In this document: positions 23,570-33,733 of the stretch, piece by piece | Layout: every line of letters begins with the position of its first letter | Position numbering within the stretch: position 1 is the stretch's first letter | Source: Polyodon spathula | Taxonomy: Eukaryota; Chordata; Actinopteri; Acipenseriformes; Polyodontidae | DNA: 64,000 bases | Direction of reading: 5' to 3' | NCBI RefSeq assembly: GCF_017654505.1 | Contig: NC_054553.1 | Coordinates: 190,001-254,000, forward strand | The notes under the pieces: generated by a model | The model's database searches: none | Told to the model about the DNA's origin: nothing | Seen by the model: only the letters and a program-made list of their open reading frames with translations | Position numbers and translations under genes: made by a program

Positions 23570-23765
23570 CAGCCAATCAATAGTTTGCATCGACAAAAGC
23601 AACCAATCCTGTACCTGCAACTCCTGAGTCAGCCAATCACAGCCTTTCAGCTCGACTGGCGCACAGACACAGCATCTTAGAACAACAATAAAGCGAGAGA
23701 CAGACAGTTCAGTAATATCACTCCATTCAGATATATATAGCACTGCTCAGATAAACTGTAAGCAG
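23570..23765 (+). promoter_or_regulatory. Triple CCAAT array with downstream TATA-like box
   Basis: CCAAT boxes lie at 23573, 23603 and 23633, exactly 30 bp apart, in contexts AGCCAATCAA, AACCAATCCT and AGCCAATCAC. A TATA-like ATATATATAG lies at 23731-23740. Regularly spaced CCAAT boxes are a known layout for NF-Y-driven promoters. The DNA between the boxes is not repeated, so the spacing is not simply a tandem array. No transcript or coding exon can be tied to it; a decayed LTR promoter is an alternative. Confidence 0.4.
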
Positions 23766-23782
23766 CACCGACAAGTGAAAAA

Positions 23783-23798
23783 GGTTTAGGGTTAGGGT
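23783..23798. repeat. Short telomere-like string
   Basis: Two TTAGGG-type units (GGTTTAGGGTTAGGG) are followed by a T run and CTCTAATTATGTGTG. The combination resembles part of the inverted-repeat family at 20219 and 49153, so this may be a decayed fragment of it. Confidence 0.4.
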
Positions 23799-23910
23799 TT
23801 TTTTTTCTCTAATTATGTGTGTGTTTAATTTGGGACTATTTTCCTAAGACTTTTCTCAGTGGAAGGGTACCTGATGAATCATTACAAGTTCAAGGTAAAT
23901 TTAGGTTTTA

Positions 23911-23937
23911 AATTTTTTTTTTTTTTTTTTTTTTTTA
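23911..23937. repeat. Poly(T) tract
   Basis: About 25 T residues in a row, ending in AGAAAATAATG. It may be the A-tail of a minus-strand retroposed fragment, but no body is recognised. Confidence 0.85.
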
Positions 23938-23965
23938 GAAAATAATGAGAAAATTGTTTTCTGAT

Positions 23966-24108
23966 AGTAATAGTGCCCTCTCGATGAAGGCTCTACCATG
24001 TGCTAGTTGATCTTGTCTTTCATTGGAGCCTCTCCTTTGGCTCGAGACGTAGAACTCTCATTGTGGTCAACCAACACACAGTTAGCCTTCATCAACAGGT
24101 ACTATCGC
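23966..24108. mobile_element. Small imperfect fold-back element
   Basis: GATGAAGGCT at 23983-23992 is matched by AGCCTTCATC at 24084-24093. Similarity continues on both sides: ATAGTGCC versus ATAGTACC outside, and TGTGCTAGTTGATC versus TGTGTTGGTTGACC inside. The arms are about 45 bp around a loop of about 50 bp. It resembles a MITE or a decayed palindromic repeat; no second copy was seen in the window. Confidence 0.45.
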
Positions 24109-27100
24109 TCACATGGAAATCCAGTACTAATTATAAAATGCTATCCTTCTTTGATATAACTAGTTTAAATTGTTGAGTTCACAAGAGAAATACTGCTGGT
24201 AATGGTTTCCTTCTCACAGCTGTGCTGCCGCATGTTAAATCATTATAAAGAGAGAGCTCAAGCATCTTGGACACCTTTATAGTTTCAGTTATCTTTCTAC
24301 ATTACTTTCACTGGAGAAAAAATCAGCTTTTTATTGCAGCTTTCAGATTTAAAGCAGATGTCAATTTCTCATGGATTTAATGAAACAACAGCTAGAAAGT
24401 GCTTTTGAGATCTGCGTATTCTCGTAAAACATCTATTTATTCTGTTTCCCTTGTTAAAGGTGATAAGCCTACATGACGGTTTTATGTAACACCTTAGTGT
24501 CAGACATGCTGCAGAGAGAGCTGGGAGTATTCCTTGCCAGGTTTCCACACAGAATGAAATCGAAAGAAAAAACTGCTTAAAGAAAAGAAATCATACATGC
24601 TCATCGTGATTAAAGGACAGATGCAATTTACATCTCATTGCTTGAGAAAGAAAAAGGATATGTTGGTACCAAATCAAAACTGCACTCTTGCTTCACAAAC
24701 CCAAGAAAAAGCCAGCAAGGCAGGCAACTGTTTAACCTCGAATCCCAGTTAGCTCATTGGACCAATTTTATGCTACACAATATGCATTGTTGCACTCTGC
24801 AAAGATATTTTCTTCCCATCTTCACAAACAAACCTGATAAATGAATCTCGAGATCCATGCTGGGTATACTGCACACGTACTATCCTGGTGAAAACCCTTA
24901 TTAGCTCACCTGTCTTCAGTACTCATCTATCTATGGTTTTTCCAAATTCTATTTTATTAGTTTGCAGTGACCGCAGTGTGAAGCCCACAGTGTCACTCCA
25001 TATGAATGGGTGAATGTCCATTTGAGAATGGATGATGAATTAACAAAGTGGTCTGATTAGCTTGTCTGGATACAGACTGAGCAAATATCGTAAGGCTAGT
25101 GTCCCTCCTGTGGGATGGAAGGAGGGTGCAGAGGATATAAATCAAAAGAATTTGACTTAGAAGGGTAACCTTAAGATATAAGCCTCAGGCAGAGGTGATT
25201 AAATAACTGTGATTGGTTTAGGGAGGCTGGACCTACTTAGGGAATACCTTTAGATGTTTTATGTTTACATGTAAAATAGAATACGCACAGAATGAAGGTC
25301 CTAGTTTTTGTGTTGTAGGAGCTGTGCATTGTCTTATCTACTAATAATGATTAAAACCCAGGGCTGCTATTTTGAAATTCTACACAATAGGAAGAATGTG
25401 TTGGAACTGAACCTCAACCTGTGTTCTCATTGATTTCATCTGTAGGAAATGATGCAGACAGTGAAGCGCAGGAATCCAGTTTAATAGAGCCTTCGCGTTG
25501 CAACCATTTTTCCTTTATGCTCAAGACCAAGCAGCTGTGTCTTTTAGGATGCTGGTTTCTCTATGGTAACGAGTCTTAATTTAGCTCTCTCTTCCTATTT
25601 GCAGCTTTTAGCCTATAACATTAGCATCTTTGTGTTGGTTAAACTGGATATGTTATTGTATTGTTGAGGAGATTCATGGTAACCTGTTCAAAGCAGCTTT
25701 CTTACCCTGACTAAAAGAAGATAGTCACCATTGTGTAGTGTACTGTTGTGGGGCAGGGATGGCAGTGTAAGAGTAATTGATTTTTTCTATTGAAATACTC
25801 CTAGCCTGCTGAACTGTATTATGATAATGTGCTGTAACCACTGATATTTTATTATCTGTGTATTTGCATTATTGCAAATCTCTAAAATTCCAGGAGCACA
25901 AAGGTGATTCTATTCACATTCGGATTCTGTCTCAGCCTGTGTTAATCAGTGTACAGCAAGTATTCAAAAGGCCTGGTGGTTTCCATTAAGCCAAGTTTAA
26001 ATGCAACATTTACCCCTTGAGAATGTTTGTGTGACAGCTCCACATTATTAATTACTGCCTGACAACAGCTGGTAACATTTTAATTTCCAGAAGCATTTAT
26101 AATTATGACAGTCCTTAAATTATGCAGGAATGCACTTCAAGAGGGAAATTAGAACATAGCTTTGGTCCCAATGAAAAGGAAGATGCTGTGATTTCATTGT
26201 GTATTTCAATCTGGTCACTTCATGGGGGCTGCCACAGAAGCTACAGATTGAAATGAATCTTAATGAGGCAGCTATATAGTACGAGGCTGGTTTCTGTTTT
26301 TGCTGATTCTCACTTGGGTTGAGAATAGTGCATTTTTTAATGGTTTTGCAAAATGTGGATCCTGTGCTTTTTTCATTAAACAAGTAAACAAAAGAACAGT
26401 TTCTGTTAATAACAGTCTAGATTGTTATAGCTTTTAAAAGGGTTGGTTTTGCAGTGGATAACAATGCTATGGAATAAACCAATACCTCCTTGTCAGATTT
26501 GATTGTATTGTGTGTACATCTTACATGGCACTTGCCTGCACATAATGCATACAATGCTAATGGGGTAATTATATGAGCTTGAGAGTTCAAGGATTCATTT
26601 TAATTGCACCTGCACAAAGCTTGCAGTTTTTTTTCTAGCAAACTATGAAACATTTAATATTGCTAAATTTAGAAATACCTAAAGAAGGTTCAATGACAAA
26701 AAATATTGAACAAGACAAGGCATGTCTGTCTTTGAATTTATGAAGTTTATTTGAGAACAGTTATCTGTCGCATGTCTGACTGCGGTGGGAACAGAGGAAG
26801 GGCGGAGATGTAAAAAGGCGGATCAGTGAATCCTGTTTTAAATATCATTATACACAGCAGTAACAATTACTGTATTCATACAATTATTGTTCTGAGATTC
26901 AGCGTTTATTAGGGAGCTCCCTTAAATTCCTTGTTTAGAAAGATATAGGGTATTAATTCTTGTTATAGAGTAGCCGTCTGCTGTGTGGGTGCGTGCATTT
27001 GCTGCTGAGTGACAGGCAGGAGATCGAGACGGAGGTTAAAGTTGATACGCCCCCCGCAGGTGAACAGGATTAATTTACACTTCAACACACTGAACAGCTC

Positions 27101-27735
27101 ACAAGACACTACCAGCAATGACAGTGCACAGAGCACATGCAACACAGTGCACGAAAACTCTGGTAGGATCTACAATCTCTGAACTAATCTTCTCTGTTCA
27201 ATAATAAAGTAACGTTTCTGAAGAGATTCATCATGGCGGATATGTGACGGGCAGTTACATAACAGATTACTGTGTTTCTAGTTGTTAAAAGAATAAGAAA
27301 CCAAGTGAGTTAAAGCAGAAGAAATTTCAGAAGTTTATTTCTCATTTTATACCATTTGCGTTTCTTTTTAAAAAAAGCACACTGGGGAAAAAATGTAAAG
27401 TAGCTGCAACAGAAGATAAGACTGCAATCTCCCTGGCCTGCATATTCAGTAATGAAACTAAAATATTAAATAATGATTCCACTGTCTTTAAACTTTATTT
27501 TGGTGAATGCGGCTCATTAATTCATATCTGGTAAAACGTACATTAATGGCAACCACCTCTCTGTGAGAAGTACTCCATTATGATCCCAAAGGTGGTCATT
27601 ACAGGCCTGTTCTCACTGCACAAGTTAATATAGGAGCTTTGCAGTACTTTCTTTCCACAGCTGATGCCTTTGCAGTGAAAGTAAAATGAATTAATTTCCA
27701 ATTGCTCCCATTAAAATTTGCAATTGAATATATAG
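24109..27735. other. Unique non-coding DNA, about 3.6 kb
   Basis: The longest stretch here with almost no simple repeats. Frames 24638-24844, 26120-26383 and 26963-27145 are short and unrecognised. About 26760-27270 is somewhat richer in CpG (for example CGGAGATG, GACGGAGG, GGCGGATATGTGACGGG) but no CpG island or promoter can be claimed. It is a reasonable place to look for conserved non-coding elements, though sequence alone cannot show conservation. Confidence 0.45.
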
Positions 27736-27738
27736 TGT

Positions 27739-27784
<46 letters not shown>

Positions 27785-27801
27785 ATATATATATATATAT
27801 A
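27736..27801. repeat. (AT)n microsatellite
   Basis: About 60 bp of AT with one interruption (ATATCTATAT). It is followed by AAAATTTATTTTATATATAT. Confidence 0.95.
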
Positions 27802-28192
27802 AAATTTATTTTATATATATGGCAGAGTAAGGCAATGCTGTATTCCCTTTTTAATGAGCTTTGCCCCATTGGTCACAATATGGCTAACTACATATTGACT
27901 GCAACTTGAAGCATAATTGGATTTTAGTGTGAGCTTCCTATTCTCTCCACTCATGGATGTCAAGCTGCCTACCTCTTTGGATCCCTCCCAAGCTGGTTTA
28001 GATAGGTCTACACAATCTTGGCTTCCCTTCATTGAGGAGCTGGGGAAGGAGATGTAGAGATTGCATAGCATTGGCTTTGTTCCAGTGGAATGTGTAATTG
28101 GGCACAACTCAGAAAACCACTGTTTCTTTGTACAAGCAAAGGTGTTTTTCAATCAATAGAAGTCATAAGACCTCCTGTTACAGCTTTATTAA
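27802..28192. other. Unique non-coding DNA between AT tracts
   Basis: About 390 bp of unique sequence. A 113-codon minus-strand frame (27811-28152) spans most of it and shows no recognised domain. Confidence 0.45.
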
Positions 28193-28251
<59 letters not shown>

Positions 28252-28257
28252 ATATAT
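28193..28257. repeat. (AT)n microsatellite
   Basis: About 60 bp of AT ending in ATATGATATATAC. Confidence 0.95.
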
Positions 28258-28593
28258 ACATCATGTTCCTCAGTGGATATCCTCTAGTAGTTTGGATAAT
28301 CACACTGGAAACATAGATATCCACCTACAGTATTTATTAAGAAGAAAGTAGCAGCAAGCTTTTTTTCATTAAAAAATAATGAAGCTAACTTGTCAATGCT
28401 GTAATAAAGAAGAAAGAAACTTGCACTGATGCTGCACATTATTCCACTTATATTTGAGCATCAGAAGAATAAGAAAGAACCTGCAAAGGCAGTGAGGGTG
28501 TGATGTGACAATTTCTGAGAGAAAGAATAGCTGGCAGAATTCCATTCATATTGTATTATACAGCTGCTGCAGGGAGAGCGTTTCTACAATTTC
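28258..28593. other. Unique DNA left of the inverted duplication
   Basis: Unique sequence; the duplicated arm begins abruptly at 28594. The last bases before it (CTACAATTTC) do not match the flank beyond 30834 (CACTTGAACA), in either orientation. Confidence 0.5.
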
Positions 28594-29128
28594 GCCATTA
28601 TCTGTGTACTTCTCCACCCCCTTGATACTGCTCTCTGCAGTAACACACACACTTTTACATTTACAATGTAGTCTGATTTTCAGTAGTGTCTTCTTCTTCT
28701 TCTTCTTCTTCTTCTTCTTCTTCTTCTTCTTCTTCTTCTTCTTCTTCTTCTTCTTCTTCTTCTTCTTCTTCTTCTTCTTCTTCTTCTTCTTCGTGGTTGT
28801 CCATAGTTTCAATAACAAGCTCATGCTGATTTCTGTTTCACTGTTCCTCATGTTCCAGCTATACAGGATCATTCTTTCCTGTCATTAGTAAATACTCCAT
28901 TGGTGTTTTTTCAGCTTATCAGGGGAACATTTTTGTTCCTCCTCAGTGGGGGTCTTCTAGCTCCGCAGGCATTTATCTGGGGACTCAGTGTTTCATGCCA
29001 GCTTTTGTCACATCATTTCCTGCCTATCTGTTACAAATAAAGTAGGAATTAAAGTACTATAAACCGGTAGTCTTGTCTCTATGGAATATGTTGTTTCCAC
29101 AGTGTAACTACAATGATACTTATCACAA
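28594..29128 (+). repeat. Left arm of a near-identical inverted duplication
   Basis: These 535 bp reappear as the reverse complement at 30336-30834. By eye the 96 bp before the CTT tract are identical. The roughly 336 bp after it differ at one base (T at 29109; its partner at 30355 gives C). The only other difference is 36 bp of CTT tract. The arm contains a region running from GCCATTATCTGTG to ACTTATCACAA. There are no terminal inverted motifs or target duplications of a transposon at the outer edges, so I describe it as an inverted duplication, not a known mobile element. Confidence 0.95.
28690..28792. repeat. (CTT)n tract, long allele of a duplicated pair
   Basis: 103 bp of uninterrupted CTT (34 units plus one base) inside the left arm. 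The partner tract in the right arm has 22 units plus one base. The poly-phenylalanine and poly-lysine frames here are artefacts. Confidence 0.97.
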
Positions 29129-30335
29129 GAGACCTCTAACCTTCATGCAGCCACTTTATTGCGATTGAAATCCACCAGCCTTCACTGCAATGGCATTGTG
29201 AGGTAAATTCTTAGGACACATTGTATTATTAAGCAATACATCCAATGCAGCAAGTATTGAAAGATGGTCTGGAAAGACATGATCGGTTATCTTGTTATAC
29301 AGCCAATGTATACTGGCTATTATTAAAGTATCTGTATAAAGAAAAGGAAGTGTTCATTGTGAAACTCTGGTACAGTAGGTCCGAGAGAGAACAATTATAC
29401 TGCATGCTGTAGACTGCTTTAGTCACAAGCAAATCTGGAATTAATTTGATACAGTCCCTCCTCCCTCATTCCTCCTCCATCCTCCCTCCCCCCTCATTCC
29501 TCCACCCTCCTCCCTCATTCCTCCTCCATCCTCCCTCCACCCTCATTCCTCCTCCATCCTCCCTCCCCCCTCATTCCTCCACCCTCCTCCCTCATTCCTC
29601 CACCCTCAGTTTTCTCAGGAGTGTTCCATCTGCTTTGCTAACACAGCTCACCTAAGCTACACTTGTGATGAAAGGTTGTCACATAAATCTGGCCTGCAGA
29701 ATAACTTGAAAGGAAGAATGCAAAATGTAAAGGAAGCAGTAAATGCACGTGTCTGTTGTATGATGTACATACTGTAGCACTGGCGCCTTTTGCTAACTTT
29801 TTGTTTCCTATAAGGTTTACTTGTAGCAATTTAATTACATGAAATTGATATTATGAACATGAAAAAAGTTACAAAAGTGAGAATGTTGAAGGCCATTGAA
29901 AGATCCCAATGACGCAGCAGTGCTTGGCAACTAATTTGGTTGTGTGAAAAAGTCAAAACTTGACAATGTGTTCTTGTTTGAAATAATGACTGTGGTTAAC
30001 TTTGTGACCCCTTTTATATATTTAAAACTTTTCATCAGTTCTTAACTAACTCTTCCTTTCCCTCAAACTATCCTCATTACTCATCCCCTAAAGCCCTGGA
30101 ATATTTTCCGAACCACAGACAGGTTTATAATTAAAGTCCTGTAAAGTGTAAAGCAATGCAATATATAAGCACCCTCCTGTAAAGACCATCCATGGAACAC
30201 AGTGATTCATGTGCATGTTCTGGGCTTTGTTTTACACGTTGGTTGCCTGACAGCAGGCATCATTTGAAAATGTTAAAATAAATTATATACAAAAGGATGA
30301 ATGAATAAATCCTCGCCTGAAGTATTGCTCTGGCT
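29129..30335. other. 1.2-kb spacer of the inverted duplication
   Basis: Apart from the CT-rich array at 29454-29609 the spacer is unique AT-rich sequence with no supportable gene. It is not itself palindromic. Confidence 0.6.
29454..29609. repeat. C-rich CCTCATT/CCTCCAT minisatellite
   Basis: A pyrimidine-only strand built from CTCATTCCTCC, CTCCATCCTCCC and CCACCCTC modules. A block of about 79 bp is repeated (CCTCCATCCTCCCTCCCCCC occurs near 29473 and 29551). The C clusters could form an i-motif, and the opposite strand a G-quadruplex. Confidence 0.9.
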
Positions 30336-30834
30336 TTGTGATAAGTATCATTGTGGTTACACTGTGGAAACAACATATTCCATAGAGACAAGACTACCGG
30401 TTTATAGTACTTTAATTCCTACTTTATTTGTAACAGATAGGCAGGAAATGATGTGACAAAAGCTGGCATGAAACACTGAGTCCCCAGATAAATGCCTGCG
30501 GAGCTAGAAGACCCCCACTGAGGAGGAACAAAAATGTTCCCCTGATAAGCTGAAAAAACACCAATGGAGTATTTACTAATGACAGGAAAGAATGATCCTG
30601 TATAGCTGGAACATGAGGAACAGTGAAACAGAAATCAGCATGAGCTTGTTATTGAAACTATGGACAACCACGAAGAAGAAGAAGAAGAAGAAGAAGAAGA
30701 AGAAGAAGAAGAAGAAGAAGAAGAAGAAGAAGAAGAAGACACTACTGAAAATCAGACTACATTGTAAATGTAAAAGTGTGTGTGTTACTGCAGAGAGCAG
30801 TATCAAGGGGGTGGAGAAGTACACAGATAATGGC
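30336..30834 (-). repeat. Right arm of the inverted duplication
   Basis: 499 bp, the reverse complement of 28594-29128 apart from one substitution and a shorter GAA/CTT tract (30672-30738). The length difference of the arms, 36 bp, is fully explained by 12 trinucleotide units, so no other indels exist. Confidence 0.95.
30672..30738. repeat. (GAA)n tract, short allele of the pair
   Basis: 67 bp of GAA on the plus strand, head-to-head with the CTT tract at 28690-28792. Confidence 0.97.
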
Positions 30835-32649
30835 CACTTGAACACAAAGAGAGTATCAGTAATGCTAACAGTGAACCACCTAATGATGCATCTTAATGTG
30901 AGGAAATCTACAGTGTGAGTCACAAAGCCAGTACATCATTAACCTGCACCGAGAGATCAGCACAGCCCCCGAAATGAGGCTTCAGATTGGACACTTCATT
31001 ACCGGAATGCATTAATGTATTAGGTCAAGTTTCTCAGGCTTGTGTACTGTAAGAACACATTTTTCAAGAAGTGATATGAACACAGATATTTCAAAAGTAG
31101 CATCATTTGCATGGTAAATAAGCAAGTAATGAGTAGGAAAAACTAATTAAAATACATTTGAAAACTGTTAAGTGTAAAAGGGGCACCCTCGGGTATTCTT
31201 GGAGTAACAGGCTCTAGTGTGCATGTTATGAACTTGATTGAATTCAGATAAAATGATTACTATCAAACCAGAAGTGTACAAGTTATTATCAACAGGACAG
31301 TAATGAAAAAATACAATAAACATGATCACTTTTCAGAAATGACTGATGCAATTACCGAAGCCAATGTCATGTATATAAATAGTGTGTGAGGCCTTGAGTG
31401 TCGAAACTAATGTGGCACATTTCTACTCATTACACACTGCATGTGGTTTGCATTTAGATAATAACTATTTCTGATGTAAATATGTGTCTTCAGGCAGAGC
31501 TGTATTCTCTACAACTGTTGGGTTAATTATTTAGAACATGACAAACAACTCTAGCTGTAGCCATGCAGAACATTGCACAGATCACTGCTTTATTTGAATA
31601 CAAAACATACGCTGATAAAACGCAACAGAAGAATGAAGCTTGACTCTAGAAAGATTATGTAGTCCCTGCACGGGGCAGTAATGCTCCTAAACTAAATGAT
31701 CAGCATTGTTGACAGGGGAGATCTCAGGAAAATAAGTGCCTGATAAAACAGCTTATGCACGACCTCTCTGAGCTTCAGTTACAATGGAAATGCTGGCTGG
31801 TGTCTCAGCTATCTCACAGTTTTATTAAAATTTGAATTCATACAATGTTGTGTTTCATTCATGAAAACCATTAATTGCACACAAGTGCATCAGCCTGTCC
31901 TTATTCATAAATACATTACTGAAGCAATCTGAGGATGGGACAGGCACTGACTATTTACTCAGGCTTCGTTTGTTTTTAATTGACAAGCACTGTTTCTGGT
32001 TAATCGCTAAATAATAATGATGATAAAAATCACACAGTAAGCAGTTACAGGCTGCAATATGCTCTCTTCCAAGAATAATAAAGAGCAGCAGGGGTTTCTT
32101 TATACCATAATGAAGACCTGGGAGAATGCTTCATCTGGAAGAAAAAGCTCTGTGTTTGCATTAAAATCTGTTTGGAGGAATAATTAGGAGACAGGTGTCA
32201 CCAGGGAAGCCCGGCCAGAACTAGGGACGGGAAATGTGTCCATAAAACAGCAGTAGGATAATGGCAAGAACAAATCAATAGCAATGATTTCAGGAGACAA
32301 TTCACAGCAACGACCTTGCAGCAAATGGTTTTAAATTGTGTGAAATCAGAGAAACTAAAAAATGGTGTCGCAAAAGTCTACTAGAAGATATAATAGAGCA
32401 GTATTTCATGTTATATTTTGAAAGGTCACATTTTTCAATATTTGTCGTTTTTTTGTTACAAAGTGGTATCTAATTCAATATGTTAATATTATTCAGCCGG
32501 TTTCATTTGAATTTATGAAGCAAAATGAGCTAATTATATAGGGTGATGAAAACTTTTGGCCATAGCTGTAGTCTGGTTTTTAAGCCACTTTGAATTATTG
32601 AAAATGTAAATGCTTGAGTGAAAGTGAGGAATCGGTATACAAGGGAGCT
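30835..32649. other. Unique non-coding DNA
   Basis: Unique AT-rich sequence with no long frames on either strand. No repeat or RNA gene is recognised. Confidence 0.5.
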
Positions 32650-32800
32650 GATAGACATTTTCTCGGTTAACGCAGGCAGGTGCCTCACAAAGGGCGAGGC
32701 AATCCACACACAGGTGGAGGACGGGTGCGAACCCAGAACCTTTCGCACTAAAGCATAGCCCCGATACCGCTGTACAAAAGAGTCTGCTCCTTTCAAGGAG
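32650..32800 (-). mobile_element. tRNA-derived SINE-like head
   Basis: Read on the minus strand, GTACAGCGGTATCGGGG (about 32760-32776) resembles a Pol III A box, and GGTTCGCACCC (32723-32733) resembles a B box within a short T-arm-like stem. They are about 35 bp apart, as in a tRNA. The rest does not fold into a normal tRNA and there is no clear acceptor stem, so a tRNA-derived SINE or tRNA pseudogene is more likely than a functional tRNA. The following CCTCCACCTGTG...TTGTGAGGCACC would be the SINE body. The family is not identified. Confidence 0.5.
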
Positions 32801-33652
32801 CGTATATTGGGCTTATGTCTTTGAGTGTGATTATGTCACCTACCAGCCCTGCTGCTGCCTTCCCCCGTGCACACTACACTCTCTCCTGTCAGTCTCAAGT
32901 CCTCCCTGGACTTGGTCACCAAGCTACTGTCCGACGAGTGCGTGCCGGGGTACATCATACACTGGAAGCAACAACTGACCAGTTAAGGACATTGACGGGG
33001 GGAGCTGATGGGAGGAAAAGGGGCAATGACCATCCTCATCAGGGTTCAAGCGCTACAATATAAACAATATATCTGAAGCCAGAGATGGAACTATTTGAAA
33101 TCCAGAGATTTAGGATTCTTCCTTAACCATGAGGCTGCAAAGGCCTGCATTGAAATGGTGAATCAGACATTTTGCAACCCTCTTTCGATAAAAACGAACG
33201 TTATGCTTTGATATACCTTCACATAACACCACTGGAGGGCAAAACAGCTTTGGAGTGACACAGTCTTACTGTCCTCTACCAGCTTGCATTGAACAGAGCC
33301 CTAATGTTGATCTCTACAAAGGGTAGATCTGATGACTTTCATCTTCCAGCTTATTCACTGGTGTATGAAGTGTCCCAGGGCAGCGTTTCAATTAATAAAT
33401 GATTTCTACAGTAAGTGCAGAGAGGAGACATATTAGTTTTAGGAGCAGACAATGTTAGCCAAGTTATTAGAAGATAATCCATTTCCCAAACTTCTTTTGA
33501 CGGAATGTAAATGCAAGTAATAGACATGTGCAGGCTAATACACAGATTTGTTCTTTTATGACATAGTGTTACAACTACTGATACTACTGTAGCGTGTTAG
33601 AATTGTACAATAAGGCCAGAGCACTAGACATGTAAATGAAGCCAGCCGTATA
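32801..33652. other. Moderately GC-rich then unique DNA
   Basis: 32815-33063 is richer in GC and CpG than its surroundings and could be the continuation of the SINE-like or another element. It holds an 82-codon plus-strand frame without a recognised domain. The rest is unique. Confidence 0.4.
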
Positions 33653-33691
33653 TATTATCTATAATATATATATATTATATATCTATATATC

Positions 33692-33730
<39 letters not shown>

Positions 33731-33733
33731 TGT
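33653..33733. repeat. (AT)n and (AC)n compound microsatellite
   Basis: Imperfect AT with CTAT interruptions is followed by about 10 AC units, ending ACTGTATGTC. Confidence 0.93.

Noticed and set aside
28594..30834. Fold-back DNA transposon
   Set aside because: No target duplication flanks the outer edges (CTACAATTTC versus CACTTGAACA), and no transposon end motif is seen.
28505..30923. Poly-phenylalanine and poly-lysine proteins in the inverted arms
   Set aside because: They read through CTT/GAA tracts and are open on both strands.
32722..32776. Functional tRNA gene
   Set aside because: A- and B-box-like strings are present, but I could not form an acceptor stem or anticodon arm, so a SINE-type origin is preferred.
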